Below the pieces are notes generated by a model, which searched no databases, was not told where the DNA came from, and saw nothing but the letters and a program-made list of their open reading frames with translations. This document shows, piece after piece, positions 1-5,281 of a stretch of 7,440 bases of DNA. The stretch spans positions 1-7,440 of the forward strand of contig DASUFH010000489.1 in NCBI GenBank assembly GCA_036274645.1, in the 5' to 3' direction. This stretch comes from DASUFH01 sp036274645. Lineage in GTDB: Bacteria; Acidobacteriota; Terriglobia; 20CM-2-55-15. Positions within the stretch are counted from its first letter, which is position 1. Every line of letters starts with the position of its first letter. Position numbers and translations under genes: made by a program.

Positions 1-1
1 G

Positions 2-1000
2 GAAGTGCGGCTCGTTAACGCGAGCGGCCGCCGCGTCAGTGGATTCGACGCAAGAGTGTTCGCCGAAGCGACATCGGGGCGTTACACGAGTTTGCCGCGC
101 AGTGAACTGAGCGCGATTCTGTATCGTTCGCTCGGCGATCGCGTGGAGACGATATTCGGCGACAGCATTACAGGTATTGAGGGGGACTCCTCCGGTGTTG
201 GGGTCCGGTTCGAGCGAAGCGCGCCGCGGCGGTTCGATCTGGTTGTCGGCGCCGATGGTCTGCATTCGGTCGTGCGCAAGCTGGCCTTCGGTCCGGAGTC
301 GGGTTTTGAACGCTTCCTGGGGTACACGGTTGCGGCGTTTACGGCGCCGGGCTACCGCCCACGCGACGAAGACGCGTATGTCCTGTTCAGCGTTCCCGGC
401 GTTCAGATCGGGCGCTTTGCCATGCGGGGCGACCAGACGATGGTTCTCATCGTCATCGCGGAGGATGCTCCGGTTACGAGCGAGTCCGATGAAGACCGGA
501 AGCAGTATCTCGCAACGCGCCTTGGGCATGCCGGCTGGGAGTGTTCCGCAATCATCGCGGCTCTGGAGCGCAGTCGGGATCTTTATTTCGATCGGGTGAG
601 CCAGATTCGCATGGACCGCTGGTCGCGTGGCCGGGTCGCGCTGGTTGGCGACGCGGCGCACTGCGTGTCGCTGCTGGCCGGGCAGGGAGCGGCGCTCGCG
701 TTGATTGGCGCGTATGTGCTGGCGGTGGAGCTCGCGCGTTCGCCGTCTCACGTCGAGGCGTTCGACGCCTACGAGCGGCTGCTTCAGCCATTCATGCGTG
801 AAAAACAGGAGTCGGCGGAGCGCTTCGCCGGTTCCTTTGCGCCGCGCTCCTCGCTGGGAATCTTTCTGCGTAATGTTGTGGTGAACGCGTTCGTCATCCC
901 GGGCGTTGCCCGCCTGGCCATCGGCTCCTCGCTGGCCGACCGGATTACGCTGCCTCCGGAACCACTACTGCCGGAACAGGGGCCGTCGGCGGCGGGCTGA
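2..1000 (+). CDS. FAD-dependent monooxygenase, 5' end outside the window
   Basis: C-terminal part of a class A flavoprotein monooxygenase (PHBH/TetX-like), enzymes that use FAD and NAD(P)H to hydroxylate or epoxidise small organic substrates. The frame is open to the window edge, so the GTG at position 5 is not a credible start and the N-terminal GxGxxG nucleotide fold is missing. Counting from that GTG, the second FAD motif of the family is seen as VVGADGLHSVVR (residues 80-91, Asp84-Gly85). The third is RVALVGDAAH (210-219, Gly215-Asp216), followed by LLAGQGAALAL. YTSLPRSEL near residue 27 resembles the conserved Arg strand before the DG motif. The substrate-binding sheet lies between the two motifs and gives no clear substrate. 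A hydrophobic C-terminal stretch (about 284-305) may be amphipathic. It is followed by 108 nt and then the SGNH gene on the same strand. Family assignment is firm; the reaction is unknown. Confidence 0.9.
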   Translation, partial: EVRLVNASGRRVSGFDARVFAEATSGRYTSLPRSELSAILYRSLGDRVETIFGDSITGIEGDSSGVGVRFERSAPRRFDLVVGADGLHSVVRKLAFGPESGFERFLGYTVAAFTAPGYRPRDEDAYVLFSVPGVQIGRFAMRGDQTMVLIVIAEDAPVTSESDEDRKQYLATRLGHAGWECSAIIAALERSRDLYFDRVSQIRMDRWSRGRVALVGDAAHCVSLLAGQGAALALIGAYVLAVELARSPSHVEAFDAYERLLQPFMREKQESAERFAGSFAPRSSLGIFLRNVVVNAFVIPGVARLAIGSSLADRITLPPEPLLPEQGPSAAG

Positions 1001-1108
1001 CGGCCGCGCGGAGATACCGCCTTGCGGGGCGCTCCCGGTTTTTGTCAGACTCTCACCGGCAATTGTCCGCAATCGATCAAGGTCGACGTCAAACCGGAGG
1101 ATCTTCCC

Positions 1109-1939
1109 ATGAACAAAGCGCTTCGCATGGTACGAACGATTCGAACGGCACGCCGCGCTTCCAGTCGCCGGCTGGCTTTTGTGTTTGCGTTGTTTGCGGT
1201 GGGAGTGGTGTGCGCCTTTGCCGCTGTTCCGCAGCAGGCGGCCGCGGCCATTTCGGTGAACTACACGGCGCTGGGCGACTCCGTCGCATTTGGCGCGTTT
1301 GCCCCGATCGGGCATGGCTAAGTGCCGCTCTATGAGGATTACATTGAGGCGGACACCGGAGTGTCGGTGTCGCTTCTGAATCTGGGGATACCCGGATGGA
1401 CCAGCGGAGATTTGCGCAATGCGACCAGCAGCGGTCCGCTGTTCCGGCTGTCGATCTACTTTTCGAGAGTGGTGACGTGGAACATCGGCGGCAACGACCT
1501 GAACGCCGCGCGCTCCAGTTACAAAGCGGGAACGTGCGGCGGCGCCGACAATCAGGACTGTTTGCGCGCCGCGGTCGCGACATTCAAGACGAACTGGAAC
1601 GGGATTCTGAGGGACCTGCTGACGTTGCGGCACGGGCGGGCGACAGTGATGCGGACGATGACGATCTACAATCCGTTCGTCAGCGAAGACATGGCCAGCG
1701 GCGATTTCCTGACGCTCAAGGCGTATCTGGATGAGGTCAACAATCACATCCGGTATACGTCCGCGCTGGTCGGAGTGAAGGTGGCGCGAGTCGATGTGGC
1801 CTTTAATGGCATTGGTGGGGATGAGGATGCCATTGCGAAGGGTTTGATCGCGTTTGACGGGTTTCATCCGAACGCGAAGGGGCATCTGGTGACGGCCCAA
1901 TTGCTGCGCGCGCAGGGATATTCGTCGATTGTGCCGTGA
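1109..1939 (+). pseudogene. Secreted SGNH/GDSL hydrolase interrupted by one in-frame TAA
   Basis: An exported esterase/lipase-type SGNH hydrolase in one continuous frame except for TAA at 1319-1321 (codon 71). ATG 1109 is preceded by GGAGG at 1096-1100 with 8 nt spacing, so the start is well supported. Residues 1-47 look like a signal peptide: Arg-rich start, hydrophobic core LAFVFALFAVGVVCAFAA, then an Ala-rich cleavage region. Block I is ALGDSVAFG (nucleophile Ser58), before the stop. After it come block II NLGIPG, block III NIGGNDL (Asn129) and block V DGFHPNAKGH (Asp250, His253), all intact. Relatives commonly read GHGYVPLY where this gene has GHG-stop-VPLY, so a Tyr codon (TAC or TAT) changed at one base explains it. 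The 70-residue product would lack most of the fold. A restart at GTG 1322 would lack the signal peptide and the catalytic Ser. It could be a recent pseudogene, a read error or a read-through case. There are no other stops or frameshifts, which favours a very recent or artefactual change. Confidence 0.85.
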
Positions 1940-1941
1940 TG

Positions 1942-2265
1942 CTAAATCTGATCGATCTTCGCGGCGAGTATGAAGTCGCTTTCGGTCAGTCCGTTGATCT
2001 TGTGCGTCCAGATTTCGACGCGGACTTTTCCCCAGGCGAGATAAATATCCGGATGGTGGCCCTGTTCTTCGGCAATGGCGCCGACGGCGTTGACGAAGTC
2101 GAGCGCGGTCTTGAAGTTCTTGAACTGAAATTCGCGCGACAGGTGATGCGTGTCGACCACGCTCCAGGCGGGAACTTCAGCCTGGAGCGGGGTGATTTCG
2201 GCCGCGGTCAGCGGTGGAACGCCGCCGCGGCAGGGGACGCAGGTCTTTTCCGATAAGCCTGCCAT
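1942..2265 (-). CDS. Pterin-4a-carbinolamine dehydratase (PCD, COG2154)
   Basis: A 107-residue PCD, which dehydrates 4a-hydroxytetrahydrobiopterin (EC 4.2.1.96) in the cytoplasm to recycle the pterin cofactor of aromatic amino acid hydroxylases. The family signature is complete: Glu66-x3-His70-His71-Pro72, Trp78, His88 and Asp97 at the expected spacings, within EEQGHHPDIYLAWGKVRVEI. The N-terminus carries a CxxC (Cys9, Cys12) in KTCVPCRGG, which I recall from a bacterial subgroup. The ATG at 2265 follows a GAGGG (2278-2274) with 8 nt spacing. That ribosome site lies inside the last codons of the moaD-like gene, 5 nt upstream, so the two are probably translationally coupled. No phenylalanine hydroxylase is in the window. 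PCDs without one have been proposed to serve molybdenum-cofactor enzymes, which would suit the MoaD-like neighbour; this is inference. The stop faces the SGNH gene stop 2 nt away. Confidence 0.93.
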   Translation of the reverse strand: MAGLSEKTCVPCRGGVPPLTAAEITPLQAEVPAWSVVDTHHLSREFQFKNFKTALDFVNAVGAIAEEQGHHPDIYLAWGKVRVEIWTHKINGLTESDFILAAKIDQI

Positions 2266-2270
2266 GCGCG

Positions 2271-2555
2271 TTACCCTCGCGAACCGCCGGAGATGGCTGG
2301 CACGATCGCCACTTCCGCGCCGTCGCGAACCGGGGTTTCGGTATTGCTGAGGAAGCGAATGTCTTCGCCGTCCACGTAGATGTTGATGAAGCGGCGGAGG
2401 CTTCCCGACGGTTCGCAGATGCTGTTGCGGATGCCGGGAAATCGCTCTTCGAGCCGGTCGATCACTTCACGGATCTGGCCGGCTTCCGTTTCGACGATTT
2501 CGGCGCCGGCGGTGAACTTCCGGAGCGGCGCCGGGATGACGACCTTAAGCGACAT
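2271..2555 (-). CDS. MoaD/ThiS-family ubiquitin-like sulfur carrier protein
   Basis: A 94-residue beta-grasp protein of the MoaD/ThiS/CysO type. Such carriers are adenylated and thiocarboxylated on a C-terminal Gly-Gly and donate sulfur for molybdopterin, thiamine, cysteine or other products. Visible features are the opening strand MSLKVVIPAPLRKFT, the helix VIDRLEERFPGI, the strand INIYVDGEDIRF and the end VRDGAEVAIVPAISGG. The Gly-Gly (90-91) is not terminal: Ser-Arg-Gly follows, so the protein may need trimming before activation. The start is ATG 2555, because AAAGGGG (2568-2562) sits 6 nt before it. An in-frame TTG at 2561 would directly abut that site. It overlaps the end of thrC by 11 nt and precedes the PCD gene by 5 nt, so it is in the same operon. 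The thrC neighbour recalls the CysO-CysM pairing of mycobacteria more than a moa cluster. No MoeB-like activator or JAMM protease is visible here. Confidence 0.88.
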   Translation of the reverse strand: MSLKVVIPAPLRKFTAGAEIVETEAGQIREVIDRLEERFPGIRNSICEPSGSLRRFINIYVDGEDIRFLSNTETPVRDGAEVAIVPAISGGSRG

Positions 2556-3780
2556 AGGCAACCCCTTTCACGAGATCTTCGAACGCGCCGATCTTGGCTT
2601 CGATCACGGGAGGCGCTTCCAGTTTGGCCGCCTCGGGCGTCTTCAGGCCGTTTCCGGTGATGACAATGACGGTCAGATCGCCGGGTTTGATCTTCCCGCT
2701 TTCGACCAGCTTCCGGGCCGCCGCCACGCTGACGCCGCCGGCGGTTTCGGTGTAGAGACCTTCGGTTTCGGCCAGCAGGCGGATGCCGGCCACGATTTCT
2801 TCGTCGGAGGAATCTTCGGCCCAGCCGCCGGTCTGCTGGATGAATCCGGAAGCGTAGTAGCCGTCCGCCGGATTTCCGATCGCGAGCGACTTGGCGATCG
2901 TGTTGGGCTTCACCGGACGGATTTCCGTGGTCTGTCGCCGCACCGCGTCAACGATGGGATTGCAGCCGGCCGCCTGTGCGCCGTAGAGGCGAGTGGAGGA
3001 GCTGTCCAGCAATCCGACACGCACGAGTTCGCCGAGCCCCTTGTGGATTTTCGAGATCAGCGCGCCGCCGGCCATCGGCACAACGACGGCGTCCGGCGCG
3101 CGCCAGCCCAGCTGTTCGGCGATCTCGAAACCGACGGTCTTCGAGCCTTCCGCGTAAAAGGGCCGGAGGTTCACATTGACGAACCCCCAGGGATGGCGGT
3201 CGGCAATCTGGCTGCAGAGCCGGTTCACGTCATCGTAGTTTCCACGGACGGCGATCAGCCGCGGACCGTAGATGGCGGTGGCCGCAACCTTGCTGGCTTC
3301 GAGATTGTCCGGGATCAGAATATAGGCCGGCAGGCCGGCGGCGGCCGCATTGGCGGCCACAGAGTTGGCCAGGTTGCCGGTTGAAGCGCAGCCTACGGCT
3401 TCCAGTTTGAATTCGAGCGCTTTGTTGACGGCGACGCCGGTAACGCGATCCTTGAAGGAAAGCGTCGGAAAACATACGCTATCGTTTTTCAGATAAAGGT
3501 TTTCCAGTCCCAACGCCCGGCCGAGCCGTTCGGCCCGCACCAGCGGGGTTCCCCCCGACGCCTTGCCTACCGTCGGTTCGCCTTCCAGGGGCAGAAGCTC
3601 CCGGTACTTCCACATGGAACTCGGCCGGGATTCCAGTTCCCGCCGGGACAGGGAGCGCGCTACTCCCTCATAGTCGTAATCCACTTCAAGGGGGGCAAAA
3701 CAGTCTTCACACCCCGCTTGAAGGCGGGCGGCGTATTCCTTTCCGCATTCTCTGCACTTGAGCGCTCGGACAAAACTCAT
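2545..3780 (-). CDS. thrC: Threonine synthase (PLP-dependent, with N-terminal zinc-ribbon-like motif)
   Basis: A 411-residue fold-type II PLP enzyme that converts O-phosphohomoserine and water to threonine and phosphate (EC 4.2.3.1), the last step of threonine synthesis. It has two CxxC pairs at the N-terminus (Cys9/12, Cys24/27; LKCRECGKEY and CEDCFAPL). The PLP lysine is Lys110 in TLSFKDR, the phosphate/substrate loop is CASTGNLANS (131-140), and the PLP-phosphate-region motif VITGNG is near 373-378. The length is normal for this type. ATG 3780 is chosen because AAGGAG (3792-3787) lies 6 nt upstream and the protein then begins MSFVRALKCRECG, as in relatives. An in-frame TTG at 3855 would add 25 residues encoded by the terminator hairpin. 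It is first in the operon with the moaD-like and PCD genes, behind a structured leader. Because related PLP enzymes can use a carrier thiocarboxylate as nucleophile, a sulfhydrylase role is possible but not shown by the sequence. Confidence 0.92.
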   Translation of the reverse strand: MSFVRALKCRECGKEYAARLQAGCEDCFAPLEVDYDYEGVARSLSRRELESRPSSMWKYRELLPLEGEPTVGKASGGTPLVRAERLGRALGLENLYLKNDSVCFPTLSFKDRVTGVAVNKALEFKLEAVGCASTGNLANSVAANAAAAGLPAYILIPDNLEASKVAATAIYGPRLIAVRGNYDDVNRLCSQIADRHPWGFVNVNLRPFYAEGSKTVGFEIAEQLGWRAPDAVVVPMAGGALISKIHKGLGELVRVGLLDSSSTRLYGAQAAGCNPIVDAVRRQTTEIRPVKPNTIAKSLAIGNPADGYYASGFIQQTGGWAEDSSDEEIVAGIRLLAETEGLYTETAGGVSVAAARKLVESGKIKPGDLTVIVITGNGLKTPEAAKLEAPPVIEAKIGAFEDLVKGVAYVA

Positions 3781-3786
3781 GAGAGT

Positions 3787-3792
3787 CTCCTT
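3787..3792 (-). promoter_or_regulatory. Ribosome binding site of thrC
   Basis: AAGGAG on the minus strand, 6 nt before ATG 3780. It is close to the anti-Shine-Dalgarno ideal and fixes the thrC start. It lies about 20 nt downstream of the terminator-like hairpin, so that hairpin could block transcription before the site is made. Confidence 0.75.
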
Positions 3793-3812
3793 AATGCCAA
3801 ACCGTGCCCAAT

Positions 3813-3847
3813 AAAAAAGCCCCGCAGCCAAACGGCGCGGGGCTTTT
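3813..3847 (-). terminator. Intrinsic-terminator hairpin in the thrC leader (possible attenuator)
   Basis: On the minus strand AAAAGCCCCGC (3847-3837) pairs perfectly with GCGGGGCTTTT (3825-3815), 11 bp. GCC/GGC extends the stem past one bulged A to a four-base loop. The 3' arm runs into six T, a classic rho-independent terminator for leftward transcription. It ends about 33 nt before the thrC start and lies downstream of the predicted thrC promoter, so it would stop thrC transcription unless an alternative fold forms. A second role as terminator for the gene ending at 4034 is possible. On the plus strand the T run is only four. Confidence 0.8.
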
Positions 3848-3857
3848 CTTGCCAAAT

Positions 3858-3954
3858 CCCATCGGACTGTTTAGCAGTTTTTTACGTGGAGCAAGTTGCC
3901 TTAAATCGCCACGTATGGGTTGTTTGAAAAAGAGCTATCCGGCCTTAAAGCCGG
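3858..3954 (-). ncRNA. Candidate structured 5' leader of thrC (unclassified)
   Basis: Between the predicted promoter and the terminator, the minus-strand RNA can form several helices. A 5' hairpin is CCGGC/GCCGG (3954-3939). A closing stem is CCCAT/ATGGG (3919-3915 with 3862-3858). Inside it, one arm is ACGTGG/CCACGT (3914-3909 with 3889-3884), topped after an internal loop by a short AAG-GCAA-CTT hairpin, i.e. a GNRA tetraloop. The other arm is ACTG-CTAAA-CAGT (3878-3866), and an A-rich linker joins the two arms. This is a compact three-way junction followed directly by the terminator, a typical riboswitch layout. I see no T-box motif, no Thr/Ile-rich leader peptide, and no match I can recall to SAM, GEMM, glycine or TPP classes. 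The stems are short and were found by eye, so the fold is tentative. Confidence 0.4.
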
Positions 3955-3959
3955 GTTGA

Positions 3960-3988
3960 AATTTACTCGGACTACGGTGGCGCGTCAA
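3960..3988 (-). promoter_or_regulatory. Predicted sigma70-type promoter for the thrC operon
   Basis: On the minus strand, TTGACG (3988-3983), 17 nt, then TAAATT (3965-3960). The -35 matches five of six consensus bases, the spacing is ideal and the -10 is fair. Transcription would begin near 3953 and give a leader of about 170 nt before thrC. It lies in the gap between the gene ending at 4034 and thrC. Confidence 0.6.
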
Positions 3989-4033
3989 GTCCAATGTTCG
4001 GTCCCGCAAGGAGATGGCCGGCGCCCCGGGCCT

Positions 4034-4594
4034 TCAGAGCGCGCCGTTCCAGCTGCGAAAAGCGGGCATCTCGCGGGAAGAAAATGTCGGATCCGCCGTG
4101 CTCGACGAGTCGTGATGTTCCCAGCGGTTGCTCTTGTCGATGACGAACACGTCGTCGAACAACATGGTGCAAAGCCGCAGAATCAGGATCTTGCGGGGAT
4201 TCTGGATGCGCAGGGCCAGGCGATAGCCGTCGTCTTCCAGAGGTTTCCAGCGCGCCCGGTCCTCGTCGGTGAATGTCGTGATGTTGTCGTTGAGCACGTC
4301 CCGGAGGAAGCGCAACTTGTAGGACTCATGCAGGGCGTTGGTGGCCAGAATCATGTGATCGCCCAGGTGGAGCAACAGGGCATGGCTGCGTTCCGGGTGG
4401 CCGGCCAGTTGGATGACCGAGAGGACCAGGGCGGCAGCCGCGACCACGATCCAGGCCAGAAGCGCCATGCGGACGGGTTGGGCGCTCGCCGAAAAAACCG
4501 TTGCCGCAACCACGAATGACACGACAGAAAGAATGATCGTCAGGAAATAGATCAGGCGGGTTCGACCCACATCGTTACGTTGCAGTACAACCAT
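4034..4594 (-). CDS. Unrecognised membrane protein with two N-terminal helices
   Basis: A 186-residue protein I do not recognise. Two hydrophobic segments (about 14-35, LIYFLTIILSVVSFVVAATV, and 43-63) are joined by a short loop containing SASAQP. They are followed by a polar domain of about 120 residues rich in His, Asp and Arg, with pieces such as LATNALHESYKLRFLRDVL and ITTFTDEDRARW. A further partly hydrophobic stretch is ILILRLCTMLFDDVFVID. The tail is Ser-rich and ends NGAL. The likely arrangement is a helical hairpin in the membrane with a cytoplasmic domain. ATG 4594 is preceded by GAGG (4604-4601) at 6 nt, which supports the start. A TATAAT lies just upstream. It appears to be a single-gene unit, flanked by a repeat element upstream and the thrC promoter downstream. 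Coding reality rests on length, ribosome site and plausible topology, so it is moderately sure. Confidence 0.7.
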   Translation of the reverse strand: MVVLQRNDVGRTRLIYFLTIILSVVSFVVAATVFSASAQPVRMALLAWIVVAAAALVLSVIQLAGHPERSHALLLHLGDHMILATNALHESYKLRFLRDVLNDNITTFTDEDRARWKPLEDDGYRLALRIQNPRKILILRLCTMLFDDVFVIDKSNRWEHHDSSSTADPTFSSREMPAFRSWNGAL

Positions 4595-4611
4595 CGATGA
4601 CCTCGCGGCGT

Positions 4612-4617
4612 ATTATA
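4612..4617 (-). promoter_or_regulatory. Possible -10 box (TATAAT) upstream of the 4594 gene
   Basis: A perfect TATAAT on the minus strand, 17 nt before ATG 4594. No convincing -35 is present; TTACCT at 16 nt spacing is poor. The implied start near 4605 would leave a very short leader with the GAGG at its 5' end. Plausible only. Confidence 0.35.
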
Positions 4618-4666
4618 GCCGTCCGGGGTCGAAAGGTAAGAGTTCGTTTGCACGGTTGCACGACTC

Positions 4667-4767
4667 CAGGGGCGGTCTATGACGTCTATGACCGCCCGCG
4701 TTTCGGAGTGGAACGCGCGATTGCACAAGATCAATCCCGAAAGACTGGCGGTCATAGACCGCCCCTG
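4667..4767. repeat. 101-bp element with 21-bp inverted ends (REP-pair or MITE-like)
   Basis: Each end is a palindromic unit reading inward CAGGGGCGGTCTATGACCGCC. The right end (4747-4767, reverse strand) is exact. The left end (4667-4696) has the same unit with GTCTATGAC doubled in tandem (4675-4683 and 4684-4692). Read across the duplication, the ends pair over 14 bp (4667-4680 with 4754-4767) and 7 bp (4690-4696 with 4747-4753). TTTCGG/CCGAAA (4701-4706, 4737-4742) further inside can add a stem. The element fills most of the gap between two minus-strand genes. No flanking target duplication and no transposase are visible. The pattern fits a dispersed intergenic REP/BIME or MITE, and such repeats can stabilise or end transcripts. 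Confidence 0.8.
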
Positions 4768-4775
4768 CAAGCTTC

Positions 4776-5255
4776 CTACGGAAACCACTCGTCATCATCG
4801 TCGGTCTTCAGGCCTGCCCAGAACCGTTCCAGAACCGCTCCCGCCGCCCCGCCGATGAGATACCACTGGATTGTTCCGGCGATGTACGTGATGGCTATGG
4901 TCGAGAAGGCGAGACCGGGCGCGGCGAGACCGAGGCGATCCAGGGTGGCGAAAAATGCGAGGAGCGACACCAGGGCTGTGGTGTCGAAGATGGCGAGGAC
5001 GTAGCGGAACTCGGATCGCGTGAAGAGAAAGGCGCCGAAATCCGACGCGCCGTTCCCGGCGCCGGCGCGATAGTCGCCGTACAGGTACAGAAAGAATCCG
5101 GTGAGAAGGATCAGGTGAGCGGCGGCGGAAGCGGCGGCCACGCGTTTCCAGAAGGCAACCCGGTTGATCTGGAAGACGTTGACCCAGGTTGCCAGGTGGT
5201 ACAGCCCGAAGACCAGCAGCGGTGGCAGAAGAATTGAAACCAGCAAGCGCCCCAC
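4776..5255 (-). CDS. Four-helix membrane protein of unknown function
   Basis: A 159-residue integral membrane protein, not recognised. Four hydrophobic segments can be read: about 4-26 (LLVSILLPPLLVFGLYHL), 38-60 (AHLILLTGFFLYLYG), 88-107 (VLAIFDTTALVSLLAFFATL) and 115-140 (FSTIAITYIAGTIQWYLIGG). The C-terminus ends in an acidic run, KTDDDDEWFP. The frame stays open far upstream within rimI, but that part is an out-of-frame shadow. The start chosen is GTG 5255, preceded by GAGG (5267-5264) at 8 nt. No ATG is available before the first helix. It begins 26 nt after the rimI stop on the same strand, so it is probably the third gene of the tsaB-rimI operon. Its stop lies 8 bp from the repeat element. 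IQWYLIGG-type endings occur in small predicted bacterial membrane proteins, with no function attached that I know of. Confidence 0.75.
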   Translation of the reverse strand: MGRLLVSILLPPLLVFGLYHLATWVNVFQINRVAFWKRVAAASAAAHLILLTGFFLYLYGDYRAGAGNGASDFGAFLFTRSEFRYVLAIFDTTALVSLLAFFATLDRLGLAAPGLAFSTIAITYIAGTIQWYLIGGAAGAVLERFWAGLKTDDDDEWFP

Positions 5256-5263
5256 GGGTGTTT

Positions 5264-5267
5264 CCTC
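5264..5267 (-). promoter_or_regulatory. Ribosome binding site deciding a GTG start
   Basis: GAGG(AAA) on the minus strand, 8 nt before GTG 5255. It is the only good site after the rimI stop, so it sets the start of the four-helix membrane protein. Confidence 0.6.
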
Positions 5268-5281
5268 GGTTGTCCGGGTGA

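Noticed and set aside
981..1005. GGCCGTC/GACGGCC hairpin at the end of the monooxygenase gene as a terminator
   Set aside because: The stem has no following T run. A TTTTT 30 nt later follows only weak pairing, so a terminator call is not supported.
965..1900. 311-codon open frame antisense to the SGNH gene
   Set aside because: Composition is Arg/His/Gln-rich with no domain, no ribosome site, and the opposite frame carries all the SGNH motifs. It is a GC-driven shadow.
1322..1939. Independent gene starting at GTG 1322 right after the TAA
   Set aside because: It has no ribosome site of its own, and would lack the signal peptide and catalytic Ser of an SGNH enzyme. It is the rest of the interrupted gene.
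2556..2561. TTG 2561 as the start of the moaD-like gene
   Set aside because: It would directly abut the AAAGGGG ribosome site with no spacing; ATG 2555 has the right spacing and the usual N-terminus.
2380..3384. 334-codon plus-strand frame over thrC and the moaD-like gene
   Set aside because: It crosses two well-supported genes, has no start signals and a Gly/Asp/Arg-rich composition without motifs.
3781..3855. 25-residue N-terminal extension of ThrC from TTG 3855
   Set aside because: The extension is encoded by the terminator hairpin, and ATG 3780 has a strong ribosome site and the family's usual N-terminus.
3791..3862. 23-residue leader peptide (MGFGKKSP...) on the minus strand across the terminator
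   Set aside because: No ribosome site, and only one Thr and no Ile codon, so it does not fit a threonine-type attenuation peptide.
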